From contig NC_092352.1 of assembly GCF_963676685.1 (NCBI RefSeq), forward strand, positions 25,129,117 to 25,193,116: a DNA stretch of 64,000 bases, in the 5' to 3' direction. Position numbers and translations under genes: made by a program. The notes beneath the pieces were generated by a model. The model was not told the origin of the DNA, ran no database searches, and saw only the letters and a list, made by a program, of their open reading frames with translations. This document shows positions 23,496-33,889 of this stretch, piece after piece; position 1 is the stretch's first letter; each line of letters starts with the position of its first letter. The DNA comes from Mytilus edulis. Taxonomy: Eukaryota > Mollusca > Bivalvia > Mytilida > Mytilidae.

Positions 23496-23726
23496 GTAAG
23501 CAAGAAAGTACTTTATCTTCATTTGTTGACATCAATTGAATATTCACGTGCTATAAGCATTTACCAGTTATATCTGTCCATTTGAATTTCATATGACAAT
23601 AGTTTTGTAAATGAAACAAGTTGTGACTTCAATATATAGGGTTGTCTGTGGGTTTTTAATGATATGTGACAAACACCATACATTACAGTTTCAATGTATA
23701 AATTTGTATTCAAGAATATTGTTATA

Positions 23727-23910
23727 CAGTGAAACCTGTCTAAACCGAACCCTGAGTAAACCGAAAATCTGTGTAAACCAAACTCCATATATAGTCCCGT
23801 TTTAAGTATCTATCATGTCTATACAAATAAAACCTGTGTAATCCGAATACCTGTCTAAACTGAATACAATTTTTTGTCCCAAAGGGATTCGGTTTAGACA
23901 GGTTTCACTG
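23727..23910. mobile_element. Tc1/mariner-pogo-type MITE in intron 4
   Basis: The element is 184 bp with perfect 23-bp inverted ends (23727-23749 and 23888-23910) that begin CAGTGAAACCTG. Direct TA dinucleotides sit on both sides (23725-23726, 23911-23912). TA targets and a CAGTG start fit pogo/Tigger-like non-autonomous elements. No coding capacity. Confidence 0.85.
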
Positions 23911-24607
23911 TACTTTTTTTATCTCTTTTTGTGATGTGATTTTTTATTTACACATTTTTATTTACATATTGTTTTTATACAACTGTAAAAAAAATGCAAT
24001 TTATCTTTATGTCATGTATGTGTCTTTTTTTTTCAATTTTATCCATTATATCAGTCTTGGAAAAAAAACATGGCCCCCATCGCTTAAAATAAAACATAGG
24101 GGTTTATATACCTTAACTACAAAACTAACAGTTAGACCAGATCTACAAACTGATTGGTCCATGATTGTTTGCTGTCAATAGTTGTTAGACTTCATATGCA
24201 TGAAATGAGTTTTGTAGAATTTTAATATAATTTTGTGGTCAACAAAGTTCTATGTTCTCACTTGCTTCAACTCTCAACTTTACTTCAGTGACATGTTGCA
24301 GTCCGTGCTATCATGCTGTGCCCAGAAAAGCCAATTATTTTAATTATTCAACCTTTAATTTTGTAACTGATTACAAAAACCAACCAAATGTTTACCTCGT
24401 TCTAAGAGTTTGTTATTAAGTTGTTTGATTTTGTTATTGTCTATGTTGTGGCAAATGAAGGTTTTGTTGTATTTTTATTTATTTATTGTTTTATTAGAAT
24501 TTAAGATGAAAATCTAGTCATTGCTTGCTAGTCGTTCTGGTTCATTTTATTTTATTGTATTAGATGTATAATAAAAGGTGTCATGAAATATTTCTTGTTT
24601 TTTATAG

Positions 24608-24823
24608 TCTAATGTTGCAAGATGTACAAGACAATACATGGCTTGATGAAAGTCCCCCATGTTCTCCTGCATCATTTAGAGAATCAAGTTGCATATTAGA
24701 GAATGAGCTACATGACTTTACATCCAGTTTTGAAAGTGTTTCAAGCTTATCATCTGAGAGTGAATATGATTCAGATGGTTTGTCAACAGCAGTTTACGCA
24801 GACCAAATTTCTGACAATATTAG
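24608..24823 (+). CDS. Transposase-like gene, exon 5
   Basis: Acceptor TTGTTTTTTATAG, donor TTAG|GTAAAT. About 72 residues, acidic and Ser-rich (SSFESVSSLSSESEYDSDG). Phase 2 at both ends. Such acidic segments are often flexible linkers. Confidence 0.75.
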
Positions 24824-24870
24824 GTAAATTCTTGACTCAGGGATAAACTTTCAATGCTAAATGTCTTATT

Positions 24871-25593
24871 AGCTCACCTGACCCAAAGGGTCATGTGAGC
24901 TTTTGCTACCACTGAGCGTCTGTCATAAAATTATCACATTTTAATCTTCTCCTCTGAAACCACTGGGCCAAATTTAACCAAACTTGGTAGGGATGATCCT
25001 TGGTAGTTGGGGATTCTAGTTTGTTCATATGGTGGTCCATGGGGTCCAAAGAAAGTTTTAAAATGGGTTTCAAATGGGAAAAGCTTTAAATCTCCTGAAA
25101 AAGAACCAGCAGTAGCAAGGGAGTCATACTTTGTCTGAAGCAGCAGTAGAGTTTGTACAAATGAAGGTCTAGACCTTCATTTGTACAAACTTGAAACATC
25201 ATGTCCTACTGATGTTTCAGACAAATCACAACTGTCTTGCTACTGCTGGTTCTTAAGAAGAAGATTTTTAAAGCTTTTTCCCATTAAAGCCTAACTTTGA
25301 ACCCCAAGTGCTCGGACCACATGGACTCCGGGACCTTCATTTGTATAAACTTGAAGCATCATGTCCTACTGGTTTCAGACAAATTATGATGCCTTGCTAC
25401 TGCTGGTTCTCCAGTAGAAGATTTTTAAAGCCTTTTCTCAAAAAAGCCTTTGTTAAACTTTGGACCCCATGGACACCCAGATTCTATGTACCAACATTTC
25501 AGAAAAATCTTATGACTCGTTTGGAGTTATTCCCCCTGAAATGCCAACTGAAAGACCAGGTGAGCGCTACAGGCTCCTGGGAGCTTCTTGTTT
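24871..25593. repeat. Bivalve-type repeat in intron 5 with a 40-bp perfect palindrome
   Basis: It opens AGCTCACCTGACCCAAAGGG and closes near GGTGAGCGCTACAGGCTCCT, borders I recognise from a bivalve repeat. Inside, 25151-25190 is a perfect 40-bp palindrome centred on GGTCTAGACC. Longer imperfect arms extend from about 25085 to 25275. The right arm is repeated at 25328-25445. Confidence 0.7.
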
Positions 25594-26191
25594 TAATATT
25601 TAATGTACACTGTTTTTGTTGATGTTTAGAATCTGACCTTTAGAGCCACCATATGGCCTTCAACAACCATCCTGAATTTCATACTTTATAACAATTGCTA
25701 TGTGATCCAAGATAGATCTTTGCACGAGTGGTTCTCTAACATTAAATACTTGAAAAAACATCTCGCATTCATTACGCGAAAACACATGACAACAGATTGC
25801 ATTAGCCATCATTAGATTTATCAGAAAGAAATGATCAGAAATGAAAAGTATTTACCAGTTATGTCAATAATCTAACGAATTTTGATACTCATTTAAACCT
25901 ATGACATAAAAGTGTGTTATGTCAAGGACATATATATACGTCCCTGGTTATGTATACAGGATCAGTCAGGTTCACACACACATGAAAACATACCAATATA
26001 GTTCATTGTCTAGTTCAATCTAGTGATCACTAGTCAAAACTATGCCTACTTCCATGGTTTAATATTGTCTAATCACAAATAATTACACGAAGATGAATTT
26101 TTGCAAATCATAATTCAAATTGTGCCTAGGCAATGTTATTTATTGTTACCACATCCCACACCATAATAATTGTGTTTTGTTTTTATTTCAG

Positions 26192-29100
26192 GAGATTTAC
26201 CTATTGGGATAGTATATGCGAGAAACTTCAGGACGTGCTCAATTCAGGGCTTTTGCAGAAAAATCACATATTTTATGTGTACATTGATAATGTTTTGAAT
26301 TTTGTGAGACAAGTAGAAGATCCTAAAAAACAATTTCATTGGGATGAAAGAATTCTTGAGTTTGTAGAAACAATTGAATATCATGGACATAAGAAGGTCT
26401 TGAATATCCTCAGAGGTCCAGGGTTTTTAGGAACAGGAAAGGGTGGTATTAAACACTTTGATTGGAAGTCATGGAATCTTCCACTTCCTAGCCATTTTGC
26501 AAGACACAAAAATGTAAGTGGATATACAACAGAAAATGGTATCCATTGTAACCTTTTAAGAAGCTTTTTGGAAATTTGTGCTCAAGAGGATTCTGTCGTA
26601 ACTTTACTTAACAATGGTTACACAAAAGTTATACCGGTTGCAATGCAGAAAGATGGAATGGCGTTAAAACCTGGGCTAATGGTCGACATTAGGCAAGGTG
26701 TATTGATAGGCGGAACATTGAAAATAGATAATGAATTCATTGAAAGGCACCCTAATCCCTCTCCGGAAATGCTAAAAAGTTTGTTTGTGCAAGAAGCTGA
26801 AGTTACATGTCTCACTTCCCTGGATAATAAACTGACTCTTCCTGTAGGTGTTGATTATAATTGTAAAGGAATTTCTTCTGCTGAGACTTTTGAAAAATTC
26901 AATCTCCATTGTTATCAATTGCAAATATGTTTGCAGTGCATAAAATCTGGTCACATTAACACTGAAAATGGAGTGATTGTAAGTGGTAACTGCTCATCAA
27001 AATGTGAAACTTGTTTAGAACAAAGATCCGTTTGCCAAGACTGTAAACGAAATGGACAATGTCACATAGACCCTTCCCTTCGATGTTGTGGCAACTGTTT
27101 AAGACAAAAAGAAAAATGTGTAAAGCTAATGGTTCTTGTGATTACTATGGACTCCGAATAAAAAAATAAAGGTGCAGAAGAAATGTTTGAAGAAAGAAAA
27201 AAAAATGGAGGCATTGATCCGAATGTCTCACTTGCATGTTGTGTACCAGATGGTGTCCATGTAGGAAAGCGTTTAGCCAGACACTTCAGTAATTGGTTTC
27301 TTCTCGTTGATGGATGCCGCATCAATCGGGTACTTCTTCGAACATTACGTGGAGACCCAAGTTTAAAAGATAAACTAAGACCACACCTGACAGTTGCAGC
27401 ATGCAGAAAAAGAGATAGAATGGATGTTGATGCATCTTTGGAGATATCAAGTAAACCAGTGAGAAACATTGTTTCAGGTATTAAGACAATAACTCATACA
27501 ATACCAGAAAAATACCTGTTATATGAAGACAACAAAAAGGGGACACTGTCTTCACCCATTGCAGTCTGTATTACTGAAAATGGGATGTTACTGATAGCTG
27601 ATGCAGCCAAAGGCAAACTGTTTTCTGCACGATTGCATTATCCCGTTGATGTTGTAGAAATTACAGGAAAGTTAAACCATCCTATTGGGGTTGCCTATAC
27701 TAAGGAGGTTATTTATGTGTCTGATTTAACAGAGAAACCCATATTCTTTTTAGATTTGAAAGGAAATTCTGTTTACGATCCCGACAGAATGACCATAAAG
27801 CAACTGCAAAAAGCTCTCAAAGACCAGGGGTTATGGGAAAATAAAGATAGAACCCTGAAGAAAGCAGACTTGCAACAAAAGTTACAAAAATGGATTAAAG
27901 ATAATCAAGTTAGCACAGAAAGTTCAGGAAATGTAACTGGATCAGGACAAAAAGCCAAAAAACTTGAAATCATGGATCATGAAATGGATGCCCCTGCAGG
28001 ACTTTGTACTATAGGAGCAGATAAATTGATTGTTTCAGACTTAAAATCAGGAAATATAAGTATGCTTACTTTGACAAGCAATGGACTAACTGTAACAGCA
28101 AGTACTATACAGATAGTTTACACTTGCATACCACTCATTTACAACATGGTTTTGAAAGACAATTATGTATATTTTGCATCATCTGATTTGGCAAAAGGAG
28201 GTATTTTCAGTATCGAAAGAAACGGGGAAAAATTAGCTGAAAATGTAACGAAATTAGTCTCAAATGGATCAGATTTAAAACAAGCTGTTGGAATTGCAGT
28301 TTATCATGATGGTCTTGTTTTGACTGACATACAGGATAAGAAAATAAAACTTTTATCTGGTATGCATAGGAGTAATACCTTAACTGATTATGCAGGAGTG
28401 GGAAAAACGGGGCACAGAGATGGTGTAGAAGCTGAGTTTCAACAACCAGCAGGATTGTGCACAGAACAGGGTACAATCTTCGTGACAGACATTGCTGCAG
28501 GATCTGTGAGAATGGTCATTAGTTCTTCCCCTCTTGTCAAATTTCTTGAGTTCCTTAACATGTTCCACAAAGCAATTGGTGTCACTTTGCCAAATGTTAG
28601 TAATGAAGATAGTTTTGAAGACAGGATTGCTGTTTTACAGAAAGTATATGAGTTTCTCATTCAATGCAATGAACGTATTAGAGATTTTACAGGAATTAAC
28701 AAAACTTTACAGGGTCCAGAGGGTGCATGTTCTGCTCAGTCAGTTTCAGACCTGAAGAGGATGATAGACAGCTTACAACAAGTACTTGATCTTGTTAGGA
28801 AAGTCAAACCAACATTTGAGGAGAGATTGAATATCAAGTCTTGTCTAACATTAGTTGTTGAAAATCTCTTTGCAGAAATGAGGCAAGGAAATGACATGCC
28901 TCTTGTTCTTCAGGTTAGTCAAAGATTTCACTCTTGCACACGAGAACTTCTGAAAAGAGTAACTAAATCCAGTTTTGTTTATTTCACTGGTGAAAACTCA
29001 TATTATCATCGAACAGACAACTCATATGTCTCATTTCAAGAAATACCAAGAATGGACTTGCCTGTGAAAAAGAAATTGAGTGCAGATCAAATGTCAAAAT

Positions 29101-29699
29101 TAAGATGTTGGCGTTCAGAGTTTGGTCAGAGTGTCAGACAAAACACAGTCAGGGGTTTAACAACTAAAGATAAGCCCGGAACATTACCATTAACATGTTA
29201 TGAAAAAGGTGATACAGCAGTTAAAGAGATAGATGTTGGTAATCTTGACAACTGTCTTCAAAAAGACACTAGAAAATCTAATGAATCAAGCCAGAAAATA
29301 ATACTTAGTAATAAAACATTAATATATCTGAAATTGAATCAGAAATTGGTTGTTGCCAAATTGTTAGAACACCTGGTTGAACTGCAAGAAGAGGTAAAAT
29401 GTATAATGTACCATCAGGCCAATCTTCTTCCTCTTCAGTTTGTTAGTGGAATGAACACTAAGGTCAAAAGTAGTGGCATATTAGGAACAATAGAGCTTGA
29501 GGATGTTGAGGTGGAAGATGATACTATTATTCTCTAAGTAGAATTGTATACATCTATTCTTCCAGCAAAAGATGCGGGTGATACTATTTCACCAGAGGAG
29601 ATGGATGAGGAAGAGGAAGAGCTTCCCAAAGAAAACCAAAGAAAGAGTAAAAGAGATAGACATTTCAGAGCAGACCCAGATTTTATTTACAACTGTTGA
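26192..29699 (+). pseudogene. Transposase-like gene, exon 6 (large 3' exon, two in-frame TAA)
   Basis: Acceptor TTTTTATTTCAG. A single frame runs to TGA at 29697-29699, broken only by TAA at 27159-27161 and 29535-29537. It holds the DDE-like core, the Cys-rich insert (many C-x2-C pairs, 26900-27120), the SAP-like segment, the NHL-like repeats (for example GVGKTGHRDGVEAEFQQPAG) and an acidic, then basic C-terminus. The sequence beyond both stops keeps the same frame and protein-like composition. That fits point nonsense mutations, not frameshifts or the true end. If the first TAA is real, a product would lose everything past codon 662. Confidence 0.75.
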
Positions 29700-29711
29700 A
29701 GCTTTTTTGTT

Positions 29712-29717
29712 ATTAAA
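29712..29717 (+). promoter_or_regulatory. Possible polyadenylation signal
   Basis: ATTAAA lies 13 bases after the final TGA, inside the element and before the right subterminal array. No AATAAA is nearer. Confidence 0.4.
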
Positions 29718-29740
29718 TATTTAACATTTAAACTGTTATT

Positions 29741-29870
29741 TAATGATTATAAAGATTTTAGTTTATGATTATTTGATTACTAAAGATAATCAATTTTTGA
29801 TTACCAAGGCAAATATTTAATGATTATGTGATTATATTGGCAAACAAATGGTGATTATGTGATTACTAGG
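29741..29870 (+). repeat. Right subterminal TGATTA array
   Basis: Five or more TGATTATxTGATTA-like units lie in the same orientation as those at the left end. This differs from the terminal repeats, which are inverted. Confidence 0.7.
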
Positions 29871-29873
29871 ACC

Positions 29874-29895
29874 CCCCATGAGGGGCCTCTATAGT
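29874..29895 (+). repeat. Right terminal inverted repeat and target-site duplication
   Basis: CCCCATGAGGGGCCTC then TATAGT, matching the left end with one difference. Confidence 0.8.
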
Positions 29896-30319
29896 GCACA
29901 TTAAATCTAGAATATAAGGATAAAATTTGTCAGTAACTCTTTTAGACACCAGTTGTACTAAAGATATACTAGTATCTGAAATCTAAGTGAACTCATTATC
30001 GGTAATTCTTCTGCAACATCATCTGTGATCATCTGTCATTTTCTTTATAATTTTTCTTGACGATATAAATCAAAGATCAACTTCGCCTGAGAGAATGGAA
30101 ACATTATAGTTTTTGTAAAAATCGCATTAGCTTTAAAATACTGTGAACGTTTTGTGAATATCTTAAAAGTTTTACCCATGTTGAAAGACGTGCATAGTAT
30201 CAAATCATAAAAATATAAATTGTTTAGTCTCTAGGAAATCTTGTGTGATTTCTGCTGCTATTTTTTTTTTTTTTTTTTAATAGGTGCAGTTTGGGTACCG
30301 TGGCGTTAGTCTGTTTAAA
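29896..30319. other. Unassigned
   Basis: Nothing beyond a long T run near 30260-30280. Confidence 0.4.
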
Positions 30320-30480
30320 TGTGTTAATATTAGACGACTGTTCAAGGTAAGGAAAGTGTCGGACGCGGGCGAACATGTTTTACCCCGCCACATGCTTTGT
30401 ATGCATGACCCAAGTTATAAGCTTAGTACTCAGTCGTTACTTTAGTGCATATATGTCTGTTACATTTGCCGTATATTATT
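30320..30480 (+). repeat. Interspersed repeat, family IV fragment
   Basis: AGGAAAGTGTCGGACGCGGG and ACATGTTTTACCCCGCCACAT match the same family as 31260-31350 and 4385-4420. Confidence 0.6.
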
Positions 30481-31149
30481 TTTTAGGGAATAAGACTGCA
30501 CAGTAAATCAAATTAACTTTTTGACTGTATGACATTTCTGAATTTACCTTCAAATATCAAGACAACGCTTCATGAACCCTTTAAATCCATTCAGCTCATA
30601 CTGTTCTTTGATTAAATAGCGGGAATTGTAATGATGCAATTGACATGAGCGTTCAATATCTACCATTGAAACCAAAATTAGTACGAAATATAACAATTTT
30701 AATCTCAATCAGTGGCACAACAAAAAGTTGATTATTAAACCTACCAATTATTCACGTTTATTTATTATTATTTTTATTTTATTTTTATCATGAATTTGTT
30801 TTTTTCTTCCTTTTTCACCTTTTTCATATTCATATATTTATTACAGAGCATGCCAGTATTTATATTTATGTATTGTTCAATAAGTGTATTATGTCTGTAA
30901 AGGGAGACAGATTTGTAAAAGCAAATTGCTTCTTTCTGAATCCTTAATATTATTTCATTGTATAATATGTTTAATGTTGATTTATCTGAATAAATATTGT
31001 TTAAACTAAACCTACCAACAGAAAAAGTAATTTATAGTTACTCTGAAATATAATTAATTACTGTTTGTTATAAGTTTTCCTTTGCTTTTAACTAACTGTC
31101 CGTAACTCAAGTTCTTCTAAAATACCTGTACTTTGTCTCTATGGGAATG
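30481..31149. other. Unassigned
   Basis: A+T-rich; no gene or element recognised. Confidence 0.4.
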
Positions 31150-31560
31150 TATAAATACCCTGCCACATCAAAGTCTGGTGTATTTGTAACTTGTTTTTCT
31201 GCTTTGTTTCGATCTGACGAGTTATGCAGTTTTTGTCTATTTTCATAAATAGTCTATTTATTTGTGTTAATGTTACACGACTGTCCCAAATAAGGAAAGT
31301 GTCGGACGTCCGCAAACATCTTTAACCCCATTATGATTTTTTTTTTCACATTTTTTGTATACCTGTCCAAAGTCACGAGCTTGGAATCCGAGATTACTCT
31401 GACGTCCAACGGCTGGTTTTTTTTATATATATAAATAAGGCCGTTAGTTTTCTCGTTTGAATTGTTTTACATTGTCATATCGGGGCCTTTTATAGCTGAC
31501 TATGCGGCATAAGCTTTGCTCATTGTTGAAGGCCGTACTACGTTGACCTATAGTTGTTAA
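31150..31560 (+). repeat. Interspersed repeat, family IV variant
   Basis: It carries GTCGGACGTCCGCAAACAT, AAGGCCGTTAGTTTTCTCG, GGGGCCTTTTATAGCTGAC and GCTCATTGTTGAAGGCCGTA. The reverse complement of the right part is at 53930-54040, and a related copy is at 42600-42780. Confidence 0.7.
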
Positions 31561-31769
31561 TGTCTGTTTTGCCAGACAAATTGTCCTGCTTTGCTTCATA
31601 ACAAAAGGGAAAAAAGTACATACAAGCAGCTTGTTTTAAAGAGGGATGAAACGAACTGTGAAAAAATCACTCTGATTCAAACAAAAATTTCTCTGATTCT
31701 GCTATCATCCATGCACAATGTAACATCAATTATTATAATCTGACATTAATCAAAATTATATTTTTAACC

Positions 31770-32690
31770 GGATTTTTGTGACAAAAATGTCGGTTATTGA
31801 TTTTGAGATGTACGTCGGGCGGGCGGGCGGGCGGCAATCAAATGTTGTGCATTAACTCACGAACCGTTCAACCAAAGCTTTTAAAATTTTAATATGTTGT
31901 TACTGACAACTAAATGAAGGTCAAGTTCAATAATGGCGATTTTGACTTTTACCGTTCAGGAGTTATGGTTCTTGAAAGATTGAAAAATTGAGTTTCAAGT
32001 CGTGTCCGTGCATTTACGCATGAACTGTTCTACCAAAGCTTTCCAAATTTTAATATGTTGTTACTGATGACAAAATGGAGGTCAAGTTCAATAATGACGA
32101 TTTTGACTTTTACCGTTCAGGAGTTATGGTTCTTGAAAGATTTAAAAATGGAGTTTCCAGTCGTGTCCGTGCATTTACGCATGAACTGTTCTACCAAAGC
32201 TTCCCAAATTTTAATAGGATGTTACTGATGACAAAATAGAGGTCAAGTTCAATAATGACGATTTTGACTTTTACCGTTCAGGAGTTATGGTTCTTGAAAG
32301 ATTTAAAAATGGAGTTTCCAGTCGTGTCTGTGCATTTTCTCGTGAACCAATTAACCAAAGCTTTTGAAATTTTTATGTGTTGTTACTGATGGCAAAATAG
32401 AGGTCAATTTCAATAATGACGATTTTGACTTTTACCGTACAGGAGTTATGGTTCTTGAAAGATTGTAAAATGGCGTTTTCATTCACGTTGTTGCATTTAC
32501 TCATGAACCATTTAATCTAAGCTTTTCAAATTTTAATATGTTGGTACTGATGACAAAATGGAGGTCAAATTTGATATTGACGATTTTCACTTTCACCATT
32601 CATCAGTAATGGTTCTTGTGATATTGCCAGGACACAAATAAATATTAATAAATCCGGTTTGCTGTCGTTGTGACAGCCTCTTGTTTTTAA
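31770..32690. repeat. Five-unit, 161-bp tandem repeat inside a bordered element
   Basis: A block starting CATTTACGCATGAACTG recurs at 31850, 32011, 32172, 32333 and 32494, each step exactly 161 bp. Each unit holds ACCAAAGCTT, AAATTTTAATATGTTG, GAGGTCAAGTTCAATAATG and TTCAGGAGTTATGGTTCTTG. The array is bordered by ACCGGATTTTTGTGAC (about 31768) and AATCCGGTTTGCTGTCGTTG (about 32650). A (GGGC)n run lies at 31814-31833. Confidence 0.85.
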
Positions 32691-32715
32691 ATATTGGTTA
32701 GCATGTTTTCAAAAA

Positions 32716-33000
32716 AAAGTAAAATAACAAAAATTACGGAACTCTGGTGAAAATTCAAAACGGAATGTCGTAATCAAATGGCAACATTAAAAGCTCAAAT
32801 GCATCGAACGAACTGTCATATTCCTGACTTGGTACAGGCATTTTCTTACGAGTGCATGGTTGATAAAACCTGGTTTTATAACTAGCTTAACCTCTTAATG
32901 TATGACAGTGGCATAAAAATCCCTTATATTGATGTGTGAACATGACAAACAGACATAATAAATAAAAATGTAAAAAAAAAGGTGAAGCAGTCACCATTGT
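32716..33000 (+). repeat. Interspersed repeat, family III
   Basis: AAAGTAAAATAACAAAAATTACGG through AACTGTCATATTCCTGACTTGG to GAAGCAGTCACCATTG, same order as 20074-20380. Confidence 0.7.
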
Positions 33001-33885
33001 GATTTGATCTTAATCACACAAGAATATAGAAATGTACTTAGTTATATGCAACAACTAAATGACGGGATGTGTAAATTTAAAGTCACGTCAAATCGATATT
33101 TTTTTGTAATTATTTTATTTTTCAAAATGAAGCATGTGAAATTACATAATACAGTAATAGACACAAGGTATAAAAAGTTAATTTACAAGTGTAAGATCGA
33201 TTAAATCATAATGGTATAATAAATATAAATATTACAATTGATTTTGTTAATTAAATGCTGCTTCTAACAATTGCCACTTCTGATCCATTTTTATTTTTTG
33301 TGTAGGGGTTAAGAAACATACAGAGTATTTTTCTATTTTAATCCAATACTTTAAATATTCTATTCCGCCATATGTTGTGGGCAATATGCTCTTACATCTA
33401 CATTTGTATAATATCTAGTATTTAAGTAACAACAAGATATTATTAACTGTTTTACTGTTGACAAAATCCTCAGACACACCTAAAATTACCTCTTTTTCGT
33501 CAAATCGATATTACCTAAACAGATAAAGTAATATCCATAAAGACAAATAAAAAATATATATATATAACATGTTTAAACTGATAAACCAATTAGAAAAGTT
33601 TGAATTGTCAAGGGAAATAACATCATCAATTTATCTAAATCTAAAATTAAAGGATCTTTTTTGTTTGACAAGTGTCTAAATGAAACTGATCCCTATGAAA
33701 ATAAGATGAGGTCGTCAAGGAGAGGCATACGTTCTCAAAGGAATGCCAACAATTTTGAAAAAGTATACTTCCAAATTCATCAAATATATGACAATAAGGA
33801 ATTCCAGCACACTGACCACTTGTTTCTCTGTATAGCCAGCTGTTTTACTTTTTTGTTAACTATTTTAAACAATATATACCGTATG
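33001..33885. other. Unassigned
   Basis: Short open stretches at 33004-33204 and 33661-34023 have no domain; the second overlaps the Penelope-like piece on the other strand. Confidence 0.35.
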
Positions 33886-33889
33886 TTAT

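Larger units (their letters stand above)
21078..29699 (+). pseudogene. Six-exon transposase-like gene with DDE-like, SAP-like and NHL-like parts
   Basis: Joining exons 21078-21402, 21762-21932, 22426-22539, 23303-23495, 24608-24823 and 26192-29699 gives 4,527 nt, exactly 1,509 codons, with GT..AG introns and phases 1,1,1,2,2. Predicted order: basic NLS-like stretch (exon 2), acidic Ser-rich segment (exons 4-5), a DDE-like core with Asp505 (MVDIRQ), a Cys-rich insert at about 578-648, Asp660 (TMDSE) and Asp693/His696 (PDGVHVGK), a SAP-like helix pair at 873-911, NHL-like repeats at about 790-868 and 935-1125, then a helical and acidic tail. TAA at codons 663 and 1455 breaks it. I recognise the exon 6 layout as a multicopy uncharacterised protein family in corals, molluscs and other animals. 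The transposase role is inference from the motifs and the flanking TIRs. Confidence 0.7.
20687..29889 (+). mobile_element. Candidate 9.2-kb DNA transposon with TIRs and an intron-bearing gene
   Basis: The ends are GAGGGCCCTCATGGGG (20687-20702) and its inverted form CCCCATGAGGGGCCTC (29874-29889), 15 of 16 matching. Exact TATAGT lies just outside each (20681-20686 and 29890-29895). Just inside both ends are TGATTA-rich arrays. The interior holds one plus-strand six-exon gene (21078-29699) whose protein has a DDE-transposase-like core. The seven-base reading of the flank (TATAGTG) is also possible. Introns contain smaller elements (23727-23910 and about 24871-25593), so the copy is old. I know no described superfamily with this exact set of ends, target duplication and protein layout. 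The superfamily stays unassigned. Confidence 0.75.

Noticed and set aside
27159..27161. Recoded stop (selenocysteine or programmed read-through)
   Set aside because: It is TAA, not TGA, and I see no supporting stem or context; nonsense mutation is simpler.
29538..29565. A tiny intron removing the second stop of the transposon gene
   Set aside because: GT..AG is there, but the TAA lies before the GT and about 28 nt is too short for an animal intron; the frame is continuous without it.
31850..32654. CRISPR array
   Set aside because: Units are 161 bp, contiguous, diverged and without unique spacers; the genome is animal.
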